In this document: positions 25,275 through 34,245 of the stretch, piece after piece
Position numbering within the stretch: position 1 is the first letter of the stretch
Layout of the letters: each line of letters begins with the position of its first letter
Assembly (NCBI RefSeq): GCF_003797825.1
Contig: NZ_RKME01000013.1
Coordinates: 62,001 to 126,000, forward strand
Origin: Gordonia sp. OPL2
GTDB taxonomy: Bacteria > Actinomycetota > Actinomycetes > Mycobacteriales > Mycobacteriaceae
Length of the DNA stretch: 64,000 nucleotides
Direction: 5' to 3'
Translations under genes and position numbers: made by a program
The notes under the pieces: model-generated
Told to the model about the DNA's origin: nothing
What the model saw: the letters and a program-made list of their open reading frames with translations, nothing else
Databases searched by the model: none

Positions 25275-26092
25275 GCCGTCACCGTTTCCTCACCCATGAC
25301 TGTCCGGCGTCCACGCGATCGCGACGCGTTGAACGCCAACACCTGTAACTCCAAGGCTAGATCAACCTGCCTCACGACGACATCGGACTCCGTCCTCAGG
25401 GTCGTCGGTGTGACGTTGAGCAGTTGCCGTACGCCCGCCTCGACAAAGGCGTCACACGCTTTCTGCGCGTCCGGATCGGCGGTCGCGATCACGCCGATCT
25501 CGATCGGTTCGGCGTCGCGACCTGCGCAGACGTCGACGATGGCGGTCAGCGGCGCGACAGTCGGCCCGCCGTCGTCGATGATCGTGCCGATCAGTCGGGG
25601 GTCGGCGTCGAACATCGCGGTGACGCGGAAGCCACGTCCGAAACCGGCGTGTTCGAGCAGTGCCCGACCGAGCCGGCCCGCGCCGGCGAGGGCGACGGTG
25701 TGCGTGCTGTCGGTGTGCAGGGCGAGTTTGATGCGGGCGGTGAGCCGGCCGACGTCGTAACCGACGCCGCGGACGCCGTTGGCGCCGACGTGGGAGAGGT
25801 CTTTGCGCAGGATCGACGAGTTGACGCCCGCGGCGGTGGCCAGTTGCACGCTGGAGGCGACGAGCACACCTCGTTCGCTGAACGAGCGCAGTACGTGCAG
25901 ATAGGTCGCCAGGCGGGTGACGGCGGGCTCGGGGATGTCGGAGGAGATGTGCACCGAATCGGCGGGCAGTGCGGAGTGGGCGGCCGAGGCGGGTTCCTCA
26001 CTCACGGAGTCGGCGGGAGGGTCCCCGACAGAGTCGGCGCGAGGGTCACCGTCGGGGTCCGAGGCCCTCGACGTTGTCGCACTGCCGCTCAC
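25271..26092 (-). CDS. rex: Redox-sensing transcriptional repressor Rex
   Basis: 273 residues. The winged-helix domain starts at [16 protein letters not shown], with [19 protein letters not shown]. The Rossmann NADH domain has [13 protein letters not shown], and the C-terminal swap helix is near the end. In actinobacteria Rex senses NADH/NAD+ and controls respiratory and heme genes; here it heads hemA-hemC-hemD with a four-base overlap. The first 47 residues are a Ser/Asp/Pro-rich extension with no homology, so a later start is possible. A ROP-like site lies 52 bp upstream. Confidence 0.93.
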   Translation of the reverse strand: MSGSATTSRASDPDGDPRADSVGDPPADSVSEEPASAAHSALPADSVHISSDIPEPAVTRLATYLHVLRSFSERGVLVASSVQLATAAGVNSSILRKDLSHVGANGVRGVGYDVGRLTARIKLALHTDSTHTVALAGAGRLGRALLEHAGFGRGFRVTAMFDADPRLIGTIIDDGGPTVAPLTAIVDVCAGRDAEPIEIGVIATADPDAQKACDAFVEAGVRQLLNVTPTTLRTESDVVVRQVDLALELQVLAFNASRSRGRRTVMGEETVTA

Positions 26093-26143
26093 CCTGTGGT
26101 CACCTTCCTCCGGAGCTGATACCAGATGTCAGGGTATACCGCC

Positions 26144-26159
26144 CGAGAACGTGTTCACC
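26144..26159. promoter_or_regulatory. Candidate Rex operator
   Basis: CGAGAACGTGTTCACC matches 12 of 16 positions of the Streptomyces Rex site TGTGAACGCGTTCACA. It is 52-67 bp upstream of rex and overlaps the stop codon of the preceding gene. Autoregulation is inferred. Confidence 0.4.
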
Positions 26160-26412
26160 CCCGGGTCGTCAGGTCCGCGCGCAGGCGTTCCTCATCCACT
26201 TCCCAGTAGCTGTGTTCGTCGTCGTCGAGCAGGACCACCGGCAGTCGATCGCCGAATTCGACCCGGAGGGCGGGGTCGCCGTCGGCGGCGGCTCGGTCGA
26301 CATCGACCTCGTCGAAGTCCGTGCCGAGGTCGGCGCAGATCCGGGTGAGGTCGGCGCGGGCGGCGGCGCATGCCGCGCATTCCGCGCGGGTGAGCAGGGT
26401 CACCGTGGGCAT
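26155..26412 (-). CDS. Glutaredoxin-like thioredoxin-fold protein
   Basis: 85 residues. VTLLTRAECAACAAARADL places a C-A-A-C pair after the first strand, as in glutaredoxin-like (DUF836) proteins. RLPVVLLDDDEHSYWEVD is the cis-Pro region and following strand. It is the counterpart of M. tuberculosis Rv0508, also next to hemA. It probably reduces or senses a thiol or mixed disulfide; the partner is unknown. It sits upstream of rex on the same strand and diverges from the HAD gene. Confidence 0.8.
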   Translation of the reverse strand: MPTVTLLTRAECAACAAARADLTRICADLGTDFDEVDVDRAAADGDPALRVEFGDRLPVVLLDDDEHSYWEVDEERLRADLTTRG

Positions 26413-26546
26413 GGCTGCCTCCTTCGTGTCCGCACGGCCGGGGCGTGGTCCGCGGATCAGTGTGTCACCCCTCGCAATCGGTGCCGACTAGGCTCGTCGT
26501 CGATAGTGTGGAGTTCCGGCACGGGACGAGCGAGTGGAGGTGAGCC

Positions 26547-27734
26547 GTGGCCGAGGAGGTCTCTGGCTCCGGTGATGCTGACCGGCCCGATCAGACGGGC
26601 GAGCGCCCCGAGGACCTCGTCGACGACGGTTCGGCAGGAGTCGGGCGCGCGGGAACCGACGACGGGGTGGACACCACTCCGGGCGTCGACGTGATCGACG
26701 GCGAGGACTGGGAAGCGCACGCCGATGCGATCGACCCGGATGGCGGCGACGACGATGCCGACGATGCCGACTCCGACGACGAAGAGGCGTCCCGCGTCAC
26801 CACCTGGATCTCCGAGCGCGCCCGCGCCACCAGCGGACGGTTCCGCCAGACCGCGCACGAGCTACGGCAGAGCCTCGCCGGCGAGGCCAGCGCGAAGGCC
26901 GCCGTCGACTCGCTGCGGTCGCGGCCGTCCGACGACGTCGAACCCACCGACGTGCCAAGGGATCTCACCGCTGCCGCGTTCTTCGACGTGGACAACACCC
27001 TGGTGCAGGGGGCGTCGATCATCCACTTCGCGCGCGGTCTGGCCGCGCACAAGTACTTCACCTACGGCGACATCCTCGACTTCGCGTGGACGCAGGCCAA
27101 GTTCCAGATCACCGGCAAAGAGAACGCCGACGACGTCGCCGAGGGGCGCGAGAAGGCGCTGTCGTTCATCGCGGGTCGTCGGACCTCGGAACTCGTCGAG
27201 CTCGGCGAGGAGATCTACGACGAGTACATCGCCGAGAAGATCTGGCCTGGCACAAGGGCTTTGGCGCAGCGACACCTCGACGCGGGGCAGCAGGTGTGGC
27301 TGGTGACGGCGACGCCGGTCGAACTCGCGCAGACGATCGCCGAGCGTCTCGGACTCACCGGTGCGCTCGGGACCGTCGCGGAGAGCGTCGACGGCGTGTT
27401 CACCGGGCGTCTCGTCGGCGATATCCTGCACGGTCCGGGCAAGGCGCATGCGGTCCGTGCGCTGGCCATCCGTGAGGGGCTGAATCTCAAGCGTTGCACC
27501 GCCTATTCGGACTCGCACAACGATGTGCCGATGCTGTCGCTGGTCGGCACGGCGGTCGCCATCAATCCCGATGCGGATCTACGCGACGTCGCCAAGGTGC
27601 GCGGCTGGGAGATGTACGACTTCCGCACAGCCCGCAAGGCCGCGAAGTACGGCGCGACGACGGCCCTCGTCCTCGGGGCGGCAGGTGCCGGCGCGGCGAC
27701 GGCCACCCGGCTGTTCCGGCAGCACCGGGGCTGA
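26547..27734 (+). CDS. HAD-IB family phosphatase, SerB1-like
   Basis: 395 residues. The first 140 are acidic and low complexity. The catalytic domain follows: motif [15 protein letters not shown] (Asp nucleophile), motif II VTATP, motif [17 protein letters not shown]-terminal hydrophobic segment (about 368-388, Ala/Gly-rich) may anchor it. It belongs to the HAD IB group containing Rv0505c (annotated SerB1); whether it dephosphorylates phosphoserine or another substrate such as a lysolipid phosphate is not shown. GGAGGTGA stands well placed before GTG 26547. Confidence 0.82.
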   Translation: MAEEVSGSGDADRPDQTGERPEDLVDDGSAGVGRAGTDDGVDTTPGVDVIDGEDWEAHADAIDPDGGDDDADDADSDDEEASRVTTWISERARATSGRFRQTAHELRQSLAGEASAKAAVDSLRSRPSDDVEPTDVPRDLTAAAFFDVDNTLVQGASIIHFARGLAAHKYFTYGDILDFAWTQAKFQITGKENADDVAEGREKALSFIAGRRTSELVELGEEIYDEYIAEKIWPGTRALAQRHLDAGQQVWLVTATPVELAQTIAERLGLTGALGTVAESVDGVFTGRLVGDILHGPGKAHAVRALAIREGLNLKRCTAYSDSHNDVPMLSLVGTAVAINPDADLRDVAKVRGWEMYDFRTARKAAKYGATTALVLGAAGAGAATATRLFRQHRG

Positions 27735-27769
27735 CGCGGGGCCGGCCGGACTCACATGTGCAGCGGCCT

Positions 27770-28933
27770 TCAGAGGTCGACGACGTCGGAGGTCGGATCG
27801 ATGAGCACCTTGGCGTGGTGCTCGGCGGAGGAGAGGGCATCGAAGGCGGCGACCACCCCGCCGAGCCCGATCGTGGCGGTGATCAACGGACCGGGGTCCA
27901 CCTTCCCGTCGGCGATCATGTGCAGCGTGTCGTGGAATTCGCCTGGGTCATAGGCGAACACGAAGCGCAGTTCGATCTCCTTGTTGATCGTCATGGCGGG
28001 ACGGAACGTGTCGGGCTGCATGCAGACGCCGACCACGACGACACGTGACCGGAACGGGGCGTGCGAGACGATGTCCTCGATGATCCCGGGCACGCCGACG
28101 CACTCGAAGACCACCGGACCCTGCGGGGTCGCGCCGACCCGCTCGGCGACCCGCATCACCTTCGCCCACGGCACACCCGGGATGCGCTGCAACTCGTGCA
28201 TGGCAGCGAACGCGGTGTCGAACAGTCCGGACGCCTGGGTGACATAGCGCCGCTTCTGTGTCGTCGCCTCCCACGGCGAATCGGTCGTCGGGTCGACGAC
28301 GACATCGGCGCCGCACCGGCGGGCGAGGTCACGGCGTCCTGCCGACAGGTCGGCGGCGACGACCGACCGGACCCCGGCCGCCTTCAGCATGAGGATCACC
28401 GCGAGACCGATCGGCCCGCAGCCGATGACGACGGCCACGTCACGCTTGCCGACCTCGCCGCGCCGAACGGCGTGGTGGGCGACGGCCATCGGTTCGGTCA
28501 GCGCGGCGAGGTCCGCCGACAACCCGTCGGGTACGGGCATGGTCAGATCCTCGGACACGAGGAGCAGATCCGCGTAGGCGCCGGGCGCCCGGGCCGACAG
28601 TCCGGTGAGGTGGGCGTCGTCGCCGTGCTTGATCATCGGCACCGAGACGACCGGGGTACCCGGGGCCCATCGTCGACGACAGTCCGGTCCGTAAGAGACG
28701 ACGTCCCCGGTGAACTCATGCCCCATGACGACGGATTCCGACGACCGCATGAACGCGTCGTAGCCGACCTCGTCGGCGACCGCAGCACTCTCGTCGCAGT
28801 GGGTGCGGGCGTGCAGATCCGAGCCGCAGATGCCTGCCCGGGTCACCCGGATGAGGACCTGCCCCCGCCCCGGTGTGGGTGTCGGGAGGTCGACGACCTC
28901 GAGTTGCCCGTCCCGGCATGCCACTGCTCTCAC
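27770..28933 (-). CDS. Medium-chain zinc-type alcohol/polyol dehydrogenase
   Basis: 387 residues. AGICGSDLHART and VMGHEFTG carry catalytic zinc ligands, TEPMAVAHHAV a third, and VVIGCGPIGLAVI is the NAD-binding glycine motif. The four-cysteine structural-zinc lobe normally found around residues 95-115 is missing (VSVPMIKHGDDAHL instead). The family is threonine/sorbitol-type dehydrogenase, substrate unknown. Single gene convergent with the HAD gene (35-nt gap), with a family-A repeat upstream. Confidence 0.85.
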   Translation of the reverse strand: MRAVACRDGQLEVVDLPTPTPGRGQVLIRVTRAGICGSDLHARTHCDESAAVADEVGYDAFMRSSESVVMGHEFTGDVVSYGPDCRRRWAPGTPVVSVPMIKHGDDAHLTGLSARAPGAYADLLLVSEDLTMPVPDGLSADLAALTEPMAVAHHAVRRGEVGKRDVAVVIGCGPIGLAVILMLKAAGVRSVVAADLSAGRRDLARRCGADVVVDPTTDSPWEATTQKRRYVTQASGLFDTAFAAMHELQRIPGVPWAKVMRVAERVGATPQGPVVFECVGVPGIIEDIVSHAPFRSRVVVVGVCMQPDTFRPAMTINKEIELRFVFAYDPGEFHDTLHMIADGKVDPGPLITATIGLGGVVAAFDALSSAEHHAKVLIDPTSDVVDL

Positions 28934-28957
28934 GTGTCCCCCCTCGTGACCGTTCGT

Positions 28958-29040
28958 GCCCTTCGTGACGCTCGCTGCGCTCGCCCCTCAGGGAACAGGC
29001 ACACGCACGCTGCGCTCGCCCCTCAGGGAGCAGGCACACG
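28958..29040 (+). repeat. Family A repeat, full plus partial copy
   Basis: The full copy GCCCTTCGTGACGCTCGCTG to CCCCTCAGGGA (28958-28994) is followed by a second tail CACGCTGCGCTCGCCCCTCA to about 29040. It lies between the acyltransferase 3' end and the dehydrogenase 5' end. Confidence 0.8.
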
Positions 29041-29080
29041 AAGACGCGGTCCCGCGAGCGGGCCGATGTCGGTTTCCCGC

Positions 29081-30253
29081 TCAGCCGAAGTAGACGCTAC
29101 CGCGACGACTGAGCATCCGGAACAGCGTCTGCTGGATCTCCTCGCGCACGTGGTCGGTGAGGTCGAAGACGACCATCGGGTCGTCGGCGGAGGACTCGTC
29201 GAACGAGCCTGTCTCGATGGGGCGGCCGAAGTGGATGTGCCACTTCGACGGCAGTGGGACCACGCCGAGCGGCCCGAGCCACGGGAAGATGGGTGTGACC
29301 GGGAAATAGGGCAGGCCCAGGATCTTCGCCAGGGGCTTGAGGTCGGCGAGCATCGGGTAGATCTCCTCAGACCCGACGATCGAGACGGGGATGATCGGCG
29401 CGGCATTGCGCAGCGCGGTGGTCACGAATCCGCCCCGACCGAATCGCTGCAGCTTGTAGCGGTCCTTGTAGAGCTTGCCGATCCCCTTGTATCCCTCGGG
29501 CCACACCGCGGTGAGCTCGCCGGCACGCAGCAGCCGATCCGCGTCGTTGTTGCATGCCAGGGTCGCACCGATGCGTCGCGCCACCTCACTCACGCCCGGC
29601 GTGTCAAATGCCATGTCCGCGGCCAGGACTCGGAGGTAACGATTCGTCGGATGATTGTCGCGGACCGCGAGGGAGGTCATGATCGCGTCGACCGGGATGG
29701 TGCCCGCGTGGTTGGCAACAAGCAGGGCACCGCCCTCGACGGGAAGATTCTCGATGCCGGTCACCTCGACCCGGAACCATTTCTCGTACACCTGCCGGAC
29801 CGCGGGGAACCACACCGACTCGGTGAAGTGCGGGTCGAAACCGAACTCGTCGACCTCGTACTCCCCGGTCATCCGCTCCCGGATGAATCCGGCGGTCGCG
29901 GTCAGCGAGTCGGCGACCGCACCGCGGAGTCCCGACAGCGAGAACAGCGGACTGGACCGCGAGGGTCCGAGATGTTCGACGCCGAGCGTCTCCGCGGGGA
30001 GCCGGACGTCGTCGCTGATCGGCGTCACCGCCGCGGGCGGGCGACCGAAACCGTCGGTGTTGGGATGACCGAGCTGTCCAGAATCCCCCGGATTGCGCTG
30101 CGCCGCAGGGGAATTCGCGGCCGCACCTGGCTGCTGACTGGGATGTCGTCGGCGGCCCTGATCCCGCGATGCACGACGGCTGCCGGACGCCTGCGCGTCA
30201 CCGCCGGGAGTCGCATAGAGCTGGATCACCTTCGCGGTACGTGCGTCGGTCAC
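29081..30253 (-). CDS. Lysophospholipid acyltransferase-like protein (Rv0502-like)
   Basis: 390 residues. After a 115-residue polar N-terminus comes a PlsC-type domain: LVANHAGTIPVDAIM (catalytic His; the acid is seven residues on, as in MGAT-like acyltransferases, not the usual H-x4-D), VWPEGYKGIGK and APIIPVSIVG. It should transfer an acyl chain to a lysolipid or glycerol acceptor at the membrane. GTG 30253 follows AGGTGG by six bases; an ATG at 30289 is the alternative. Conserved neighbour of the SDR gene, as Rv0501-Rv0502. Confidence 0.83.
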   Translation of the reverse strand: MTDARTAKVIQLYATPGGDAQASGSRRASRDQGRRRHPSQQPGAAANSPAAQRNPGDSGQLGHPNTDGFGRPPAAVTPISDDVRLPAETLGVEHLGPSRSSPLFSLSGLRGAVADSLTATAGFIRERMTGEYEVDEFGFDPHFTESVWFPAVRQVYEKWFRVEVTGIENLPVEGGALLVANHAGTIPVDAIMTSLAVRDNHPTNRYLRVLAADMAFDTPGVSEVARRIGATLACNNDADRLLRAGELTAVWPEGYKGIGKLYKDRYKLQRFGRGGFVTTALRNAAPIIPVSIVGSEEIYPMLADLKPLAKILGLPYFPVTPIFPWLGPLGVVPLPSKWHIHFGRPIETGSFDESSADDPMVVFDLTDHVREEIQQTLFRMLSRRGSVYFG

Positions 30254-30449
30254 GCCGCCACCTGCCAAGCTTCTCACCCCTGCGTCCATTTGATGGATTG
30301 ATCACCACGTCGGCCACGGGCAACACGAACGATGCTACGCGGGATCCGCCAGTGGGTCTGTCGTCCAAGTCTAAAGGTTGGATTTGCGTTGCGCTCGATT
30401 GTGCCTCATCTCACGCCGACATGCCGAATCAGATTCACTGATGTTGATT

Positions 30450-31505
30450 TCATTGCAATTGATGCGCGGTGGCGACGACTCTTCGTTCGAGTGAACGCCA
30501 TGAATCCGGCTCTATGACCGCCGACGAGCCGCCCCGCTCGATGAAGTCGTCGACGGTTTCCGCGGTCGAGAACCGCGGCGCGAAACCCAGCTCCGAGCGC
30601 ATCCGCGTGGTGTCGAGAACCCTTCCGTACGTGAGGTATTCGGTCTGGCTCGATCGAAGCTTGGCCGACCGCAGATCTTGGAACACGCCGGTGATCGGCG
30701 CCAGCAGGCTGCTCGGTACCGGGAGTTCGATGTGCCCGATACGCCGGATCGCCTGGGTCAGACTGACCACGCCCTCACCGGCGACGTTGAAGGTGCCGGT
30801 CTTGCCCGCGAGGGTCACGTGCTCCATCGCGGCCAGCGCGTCCTCCTCGTGCAGGAACTGCAGTCGCGGCTGATACCCGATCACGGTGGGCACGATCGGC
30901 AGCGACAGGTACGAACCCATCCGGGTGTTGATCCTCGGACCGAGGATCGCCTGAAGACGGACGGTCGTGACGTCGATGTCCTGACGACGTCGGGCCAGCC
31001 CGCGGACATAGCCCTCGATGTCGAGCAGATCGCGACCGTAGCCGCGCTTCGGCTCGCGCCGGGCGGGGGTCTCCTCCGCGAAGTGGGACGGGTCGTGCGC
31101 GCTGGCGCCGTAGACCATCGCCGTCGACCGTAGGATGAGCCGCTTGACCGATGGACTGCGCTGGCAGGCCGCACACACCTGCATCGCGCCCACGACGTTG
31201 AACTCCTTGATCGCCGACGAGTGCGGCGCGGTGTCCATGATCGAGGTCGCCGCGTGAACGACGGTGTCGACCTCGTAGCCGGCGATGGCCTTGGCGATCG
31301 CGGGCCGTCGGATGTCCAGGCGCAGGAACTCGGCACGGCCCATGCGGCGCATGAGGTCCTTGCGCGGGACGCGGGAGTCGACGGCGAGGACCCGCTCGAT
31401 GGCCGGGTTCGCGGCGAGTCGCGCGACGAGATAGCCGCCCAGGAACGTGGAGGCACCGGTCACCAGTACCGTCCGAGGGGTCGCTGCAGCGGTCTCGTCA
31501 GACAT
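30450..31505 (-). CDS. NAD-dependent epimerase/dehydratase (extended SDR, Rv0501-like)
   Basis: 351 residues. The nucleotide motif is VTGASTFLGGYLVARL, then LRLDIRRP and VVHAATS. The expected catalytic Y-x3-K is not evident: the region reads GYGRDLLDIEGYV, without lysine. It is annotated GalE2/GalE3 in mycobacteria without proof; it may bind NAD(P) with an altered reaction or act as a binding protein. It lies upstream of the acyltransferase on the same strand and downstream of bS22, from which a strong hairpin separates it. Confidence 0.8.
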   Translation of the reverse strand: MSDETAAATPRTVLVTGASTFLGGYLVARLAANPAIERVLAVDSRVPRKDLMRRMGRAEFLRLDIRRPAIAKAIAGYEVDTVVHAATSIMDTAPHSSAIKEFNVVGAMQVCAACQRSPSVKRLILRSTAMVYGASAHDPSHFAEETPARREPKRGYGRDLLDIEGYVRGLARRRQDIDVTTVRLQAILGPRINTRMGSYLSLPIVPTVIGYQPRLQFLHEEDALAAMEHVTLAGKTGTFNVAGEGVVSLTQAIRRIGHIELPVPSSLLAPITGVFQDLRSAKLRSSQTEYLTYGRVLDTTRMRSELGFAPRFSTAETVDDFIERGGSSAVIEPDSWRSLERRVVATAHQLQ

Positions 31506-31617
31506 GTCCCCAGGCTAACCGGGAGGTGGGAGGGTTCGCCCGGTGACGGCGGTCAACACCCTGCTGCAGGAGACCCGGGCGGTCAGCCGAGTGCAGCCAT
31601 CGCTCCCCGGAAACACG

Positions 31618-31643
31618 AAGAACCCGCCACGAGGCGGGTTCTT
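31618..31643 (-). terminator. Hairpin terminator after bS22
   Basis: AAGAACCCGCC (31618-31628), loop ACGA, GGCGGGTTCTT (31633-31643): perfect 11-bp arms, starting 27 bases past the bS22 stop on the minus strand. It would end the short, probably highly expressed bS22 transcript before the SDR gene. Confidence 0.85.
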
Positions 31644-31669
31644 CTCGACGTCGGTGCGCCGCGCGTCGA

Positions 31670-31771
31670 CTATTTGCCGAGTTTACGACGCTGCACCCGG
31701 GTCCGCCGCAGCAGCTTGCGGTGCTTCTTCTTCGACATGCGCTTGCGACGCTTCTTGATCACTGAACCCAT
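31670..31771 (-). CDS. Small ribosomal protein bS22 (AURKAIP1/COX24 domain)
   Basis: 33-residue, extremely basic protein starting [19 protein letters not shown] and ending VQRRKLGK. This is the actinobacterial protein first annotated as a hypothetical (Rv0500B) and later seen bound to the mycobacterial small ribosomal subunit. The gene is 102 bp including the stop. Its place, between the HTH gene and the SDR with a terminator just downstream, is the same as in mycobacteria. Confidence 0.93.
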
Positions 31772-31918
31772 TTGGGTGCTTCCTCACGGTTGACGCGGTT
31801 TCTACTGATTGCTCTGGTGTGCCCAGCCGGTGCGTGACGCAACGCGGGGGCATCAGCACGCGACCTCCCACATTACCGGTCGGTGTGGAGCAGGCGAAAT
31901 CCGGCTGCCGAAATGCCA

Positions 31919-31968
31919 CGACTCCCCCGCCCGGTCACACCACGCGGGTGGACGGTCGAGGGAGTCGA
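31919..31968. other. Inverted repeat between the HTH gene and bS22
   Basis: CGACTCCC (31919-31926) and GGGAGTCG (31961-31968) face each other with weaker pairing inside (CCGCCC against GGGTGG). It is a probable transcription-stop hairpin for the HTH gene on the minus strand. Confidence 0.45.
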
Positions 31969-31984
31969 ACGAGTCGGGGCTAGG

Positions 31985-32218
31985 TCAGCCGACGTCGAAG
32001 TACGAGGTCTCCAGGTAGTCGTGCACGGCCTTGGCATGCACCCGGAACGAGCGGCCCACGCGCACGGCCGGCAGTTCACCGCTGTGCACGAGCCGGTACA
32101 CCGTCATCTTCGAGACGCGCATCAGCGATGCGACCTCGGCGACCGTGAGGAACTGCGAGCCCGAGGCCGCATTGCTCACCGCGCCGGTCCTGTCACCAGG
32201 CTTTTCTGCAGGTGCCAT
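31985..32218 (-). CDS. Small helix-turn-helix DNA-binding protein (excisionase/BldC type, Rv0500A-like)
   Basis: 77 residues. FLTVAEVASLMRVSKMTVYRL then VHSGELPAVRVGRSFRVHA is a MerR-like winged-helix of the excisionase/BldC family. The N-terminal 20 residues are polar. Such proteins bind direct repeats cooperatively; targets here are unknown. It lies between proC and bS22 as in mycobacteria, so it is a core gene and not a phage relic. Confidence 0.87.
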   Translation of the reverse strand: MAPAEKPGDRTGAVSNAASGSQFLTVAEVASLMRVSKMTVYRLVHSGELPAVRVGRSFRVHAKAVHDYLETSYFDVG

Positions 32219-32367
32219 GAATTACTCATACCTCCGGAGCACGCGTCGCGGCCGCCGGCTTCCCCTCCGGCGGACATCAGACACGCACGTGCTTAAAGGA
32301 GCTTAGCGTGGCTGATGTGAAAAAAGCGACGTGAGTTGTGTGGAAATTGCGCCGAAAGTGGCGAGGA

Positions 32368-32383
32368 CCCCAACATGCTGGGG
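32368..32383 (-). terminator. Short hairpin after proC
   Basis: CCCCA (32368-32372), six-base loop, TGGGG (32379-32383), 24 bases past the proC stop. The T-run lies on the + strand side, so for proC it would be a T-less hairpin, which is common in actinobacteria. Confidence 0.5.
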
Positions 32384-32406
32384 TTTTCATGGCCTTCGAC
32401 CACAAA

Positions 32407-33267
32407 TCATGGGGTGTCCGTGTCGCTCCGGCTACCCTTCAAACCCTCAACGTCTGGTCGATGCCCTGACTTGGCGCTCGCAGCCGCGCAGGCACGAGTT
32501 GCCTGGTACACGCCGTGCCGGAAGCCGTTGGCCTCGAACTCGCGGATTGCGGCGGCCGTCGTGCCACCCGGAGAGGTGACGGCAGCACGCAGGTCGACCG
32601 GGGACAGTCCCGACTCACTGAGGAGCAGGCCGGCGCCCTTGACCGTCTGAACAGCGAGTTCGGATGCCTGCGCGCGGGTGAGACCCAGCGCCACCCCGGC
32701 GTCGATCATCGATTCGGCCATGAGGAACACGTAGGCCGGCCCGGAGCCCGAGATCGCGGTGACGGCGTCCATGTGCTTCTCGGGGACCACGGCGACCTTG
32801 CCGACGGACTCGAGCAACCGCACCACCGCGGCGAGCTGGTCCTCGTCGACGTAGCGTCCCGCCGACACTGCGGACATGGCCTCGTTGACCAGCATCGGCG
32901 TGTTCGGCATGACACGCACGACCGGCGACCCGGCCTGCAGGGCGTTCTCGTATCGGGAGATCGGGATACCGGCAACCAGGGTGACGGTCACCCGCTCGGA
33001 CTCCGCGTCGTCGTCGGCCCCGGAGAGCTGACGCAGCACGGCGTCGACGTCGTCGGGTTTCGTGGCGAGGAAGACGTACTGCGCACCCTCGGCAGCCGAC
33101 GTCACGTCGGTGACCAGGACGCCGTACTCGTCGGCGATCTCCTTGGCCCGCTTCGGCATCTTCTCGGCGACGACGAGGTCCTTGGTCTGCTTGCCGGACT
33201 GGATCAGGCCGGCCAGCAGTGCCTCGCCGATCTTGCCTCCGCCGACGATGGCGATGCGTTCGGTCAC
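32407..33267 (-). CDS. proC: Pyrroline-5-carboxylate reductase
   Basis: 286 residues, last step of proline synthesis. The NAD(P) motif is IAIVGGGKIGEALLAGL; VRVMPNTPMLVNEAM and AISGSGPAYVFLMAE are ProC hallmarks; the tail region SPGGTTAAAIREFE closes the active site. A 20-residue polar extension (ending RSDTDTP) follows the usual end. GTG start. It lies 66 nt downstream of the thioesterase gene. Confidence 0.95.
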   Translation of the reverse strand: MTERIAIVGGGKIGEALLAGLIQSGKQTKDLVVAEKMPKRAKEIADEYGVLVTDVTSAAEGAQYVFLATKPDDVDAVLRQLSGADDDAESERVTVTLVAGIPISRYENALQAGSPVVRVMPNTPMLVNEAMSAVSAGRYVDEDQLAAVVRLLESVGKVAVVPEKHMDAVTAISGSGPAYVFLMAESMIDAGVALGLTRAQASELAVQTVKGAGLLLSESGLSPVDLRAAVTSPGGTTAAAIREFEANGFRHGVYQATRACAAASAKSGHRPDVEGLKGSRSDTDTP

Positions 33268-33333
33268 GGGTGAGTGCCTTTCTTTCAGAGTCGAGGGGTC
33301 TCGGTCGAGGTCGCGGCGATCGCCGGACGCAGG

Positions 33334-34191
33334 TCAGGACCGCTGCGGGATGAGGGCCAGCTGCCGCGACTGCGCGACAATCGTTCCGGTCGAGTCCATC
33401 ACGACGTGATCCTCTTCGAACATCCCGGGGCCCACCTCGGTGCTCGTGGCGGCGAATCGCAACCAGCCCGGCGCGGGATGTCGTCGCACATAGGTCGTCA
33501 GCTGGACCGTCGGTGCCCAGCCGAACAGCGCCAGGTTCATCACCACCGGGGGCGAGATGTCGCACACGAGGACGGCGAACCCCGTGTCGGGGTCGCCACT
33601 CTTCGGTCGCGCCCATCCACGGACCACCGGCTCACCGGTCTCCCCGCGCACGATCGGGAACGTCGCGGCGTCGAGCACGAGGTCCATCGCCGGACCGAGG
33701 TGGTTGACCTCGGCGACGGGTGAGTCGTCGAGCGCGATCCCGTCGGCGGGCGGTTCGGCGGGCGTGCCGTCGAGCACGGTCGGCGACGAATGGTGTGGCG
33801 CACCGGTATCCGGCCGTGCGCACGTGATCGACGACGACACCGTCGTCCGCCCGTTCTGCACAGCGTCCACGGTCATCACGGTGACGGTCCGGCCGCGTTT
33901 GCGGACGAGGACCTCGAGGTCGACCTCGGCGGCGTCCGGCGCATGCAGGTAGTCGCTGGCGATGGCGACCGGGATCTTGGGCGCGTCGTGGTCGTCGGCG
34001 GGATCCGACGACGGGGTCAGTTCGGTGAGTGCGCGTTCGGCGGCTGCGGCGACGACCATCTGCAGGCTGCCGCCGTGCACCTTCGGCCCGATGGTGAACA
34101 CGGGATCGATCACCGCGCGATAGGTGATGCGGTCCGATCCGGATCGCGACACCTCGGTGAGGATGCGTACGTCGTCAAGCTTTCGGGTCAT
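33334..34191 (-). CDS. Acyl-CoA thioesterase-like double-hotdog protein (Rv0499-like)
   Basis: 285 residues. VFTIGPKVHGGSLQMVVAAA and, in the second half, VMNLALFGWAPTVQLTTYVRRHP give the TesB-like two-hotdog pattern (4HBT_3). It probably hydrolyses an acyl-CoA in the cytosol; chain length is unknown. Conserved between proC and the Rv0498-like gene in mycolic-acid bacteria. Confidence 0.75.
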   Translation of the reverse strand: MTRKLDDVRILTEVSRSGSDRITYRAVIDPVFTIGPKVHGGSLQMVVAAAAERALTELTPSSDPADDHDAPKIPVAIASDYLHAPDAAEVDLEVLVRKRGRTVTVMTVDAVQNGRTTVSSSITCARPDTGAPHHSSPTVLDGTPAEPPADGIALDDSPVAEVNHLGPAMDLVLDAATFPIVRGETGEPVVRGWARPKSGDPDTGFAVLVCDISPPVVMNLALFGWAPTVQLTTYVRRHPAPGWLRFAATSTEVGPGMFEEDHVVMDSTGTIVAQSRQLALIPQRS

Positions 34192-34245
34192 CGTTCCGCT
34201 CTTGGTTGCGTCGTGGGAGGCGCGTGACGGGCGACGCCGGCGCTC

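Noticed and set aside
30254..30449. Small RNA or gene in the AT-richer gap upstream of the acyltransferase
   Set aside because: Lower GC but no convincing frame, hairpin with T-run or known RNA pattern; probably just promoter sequence.
31985..32218. Phage excisionase
   Set aside because: The HTH resembles excisionases, but its conserved place between proC and bS22 and the lack of any integrase or phage gene mark it as a core regulator.
32381..32387. Intrinsic terminator for a + strand transcript at the T-run after TGGGG
   Set aside because: No + strand gene ends nearby; the hairpin is better read as the T-less stop of proC on the minus strand.
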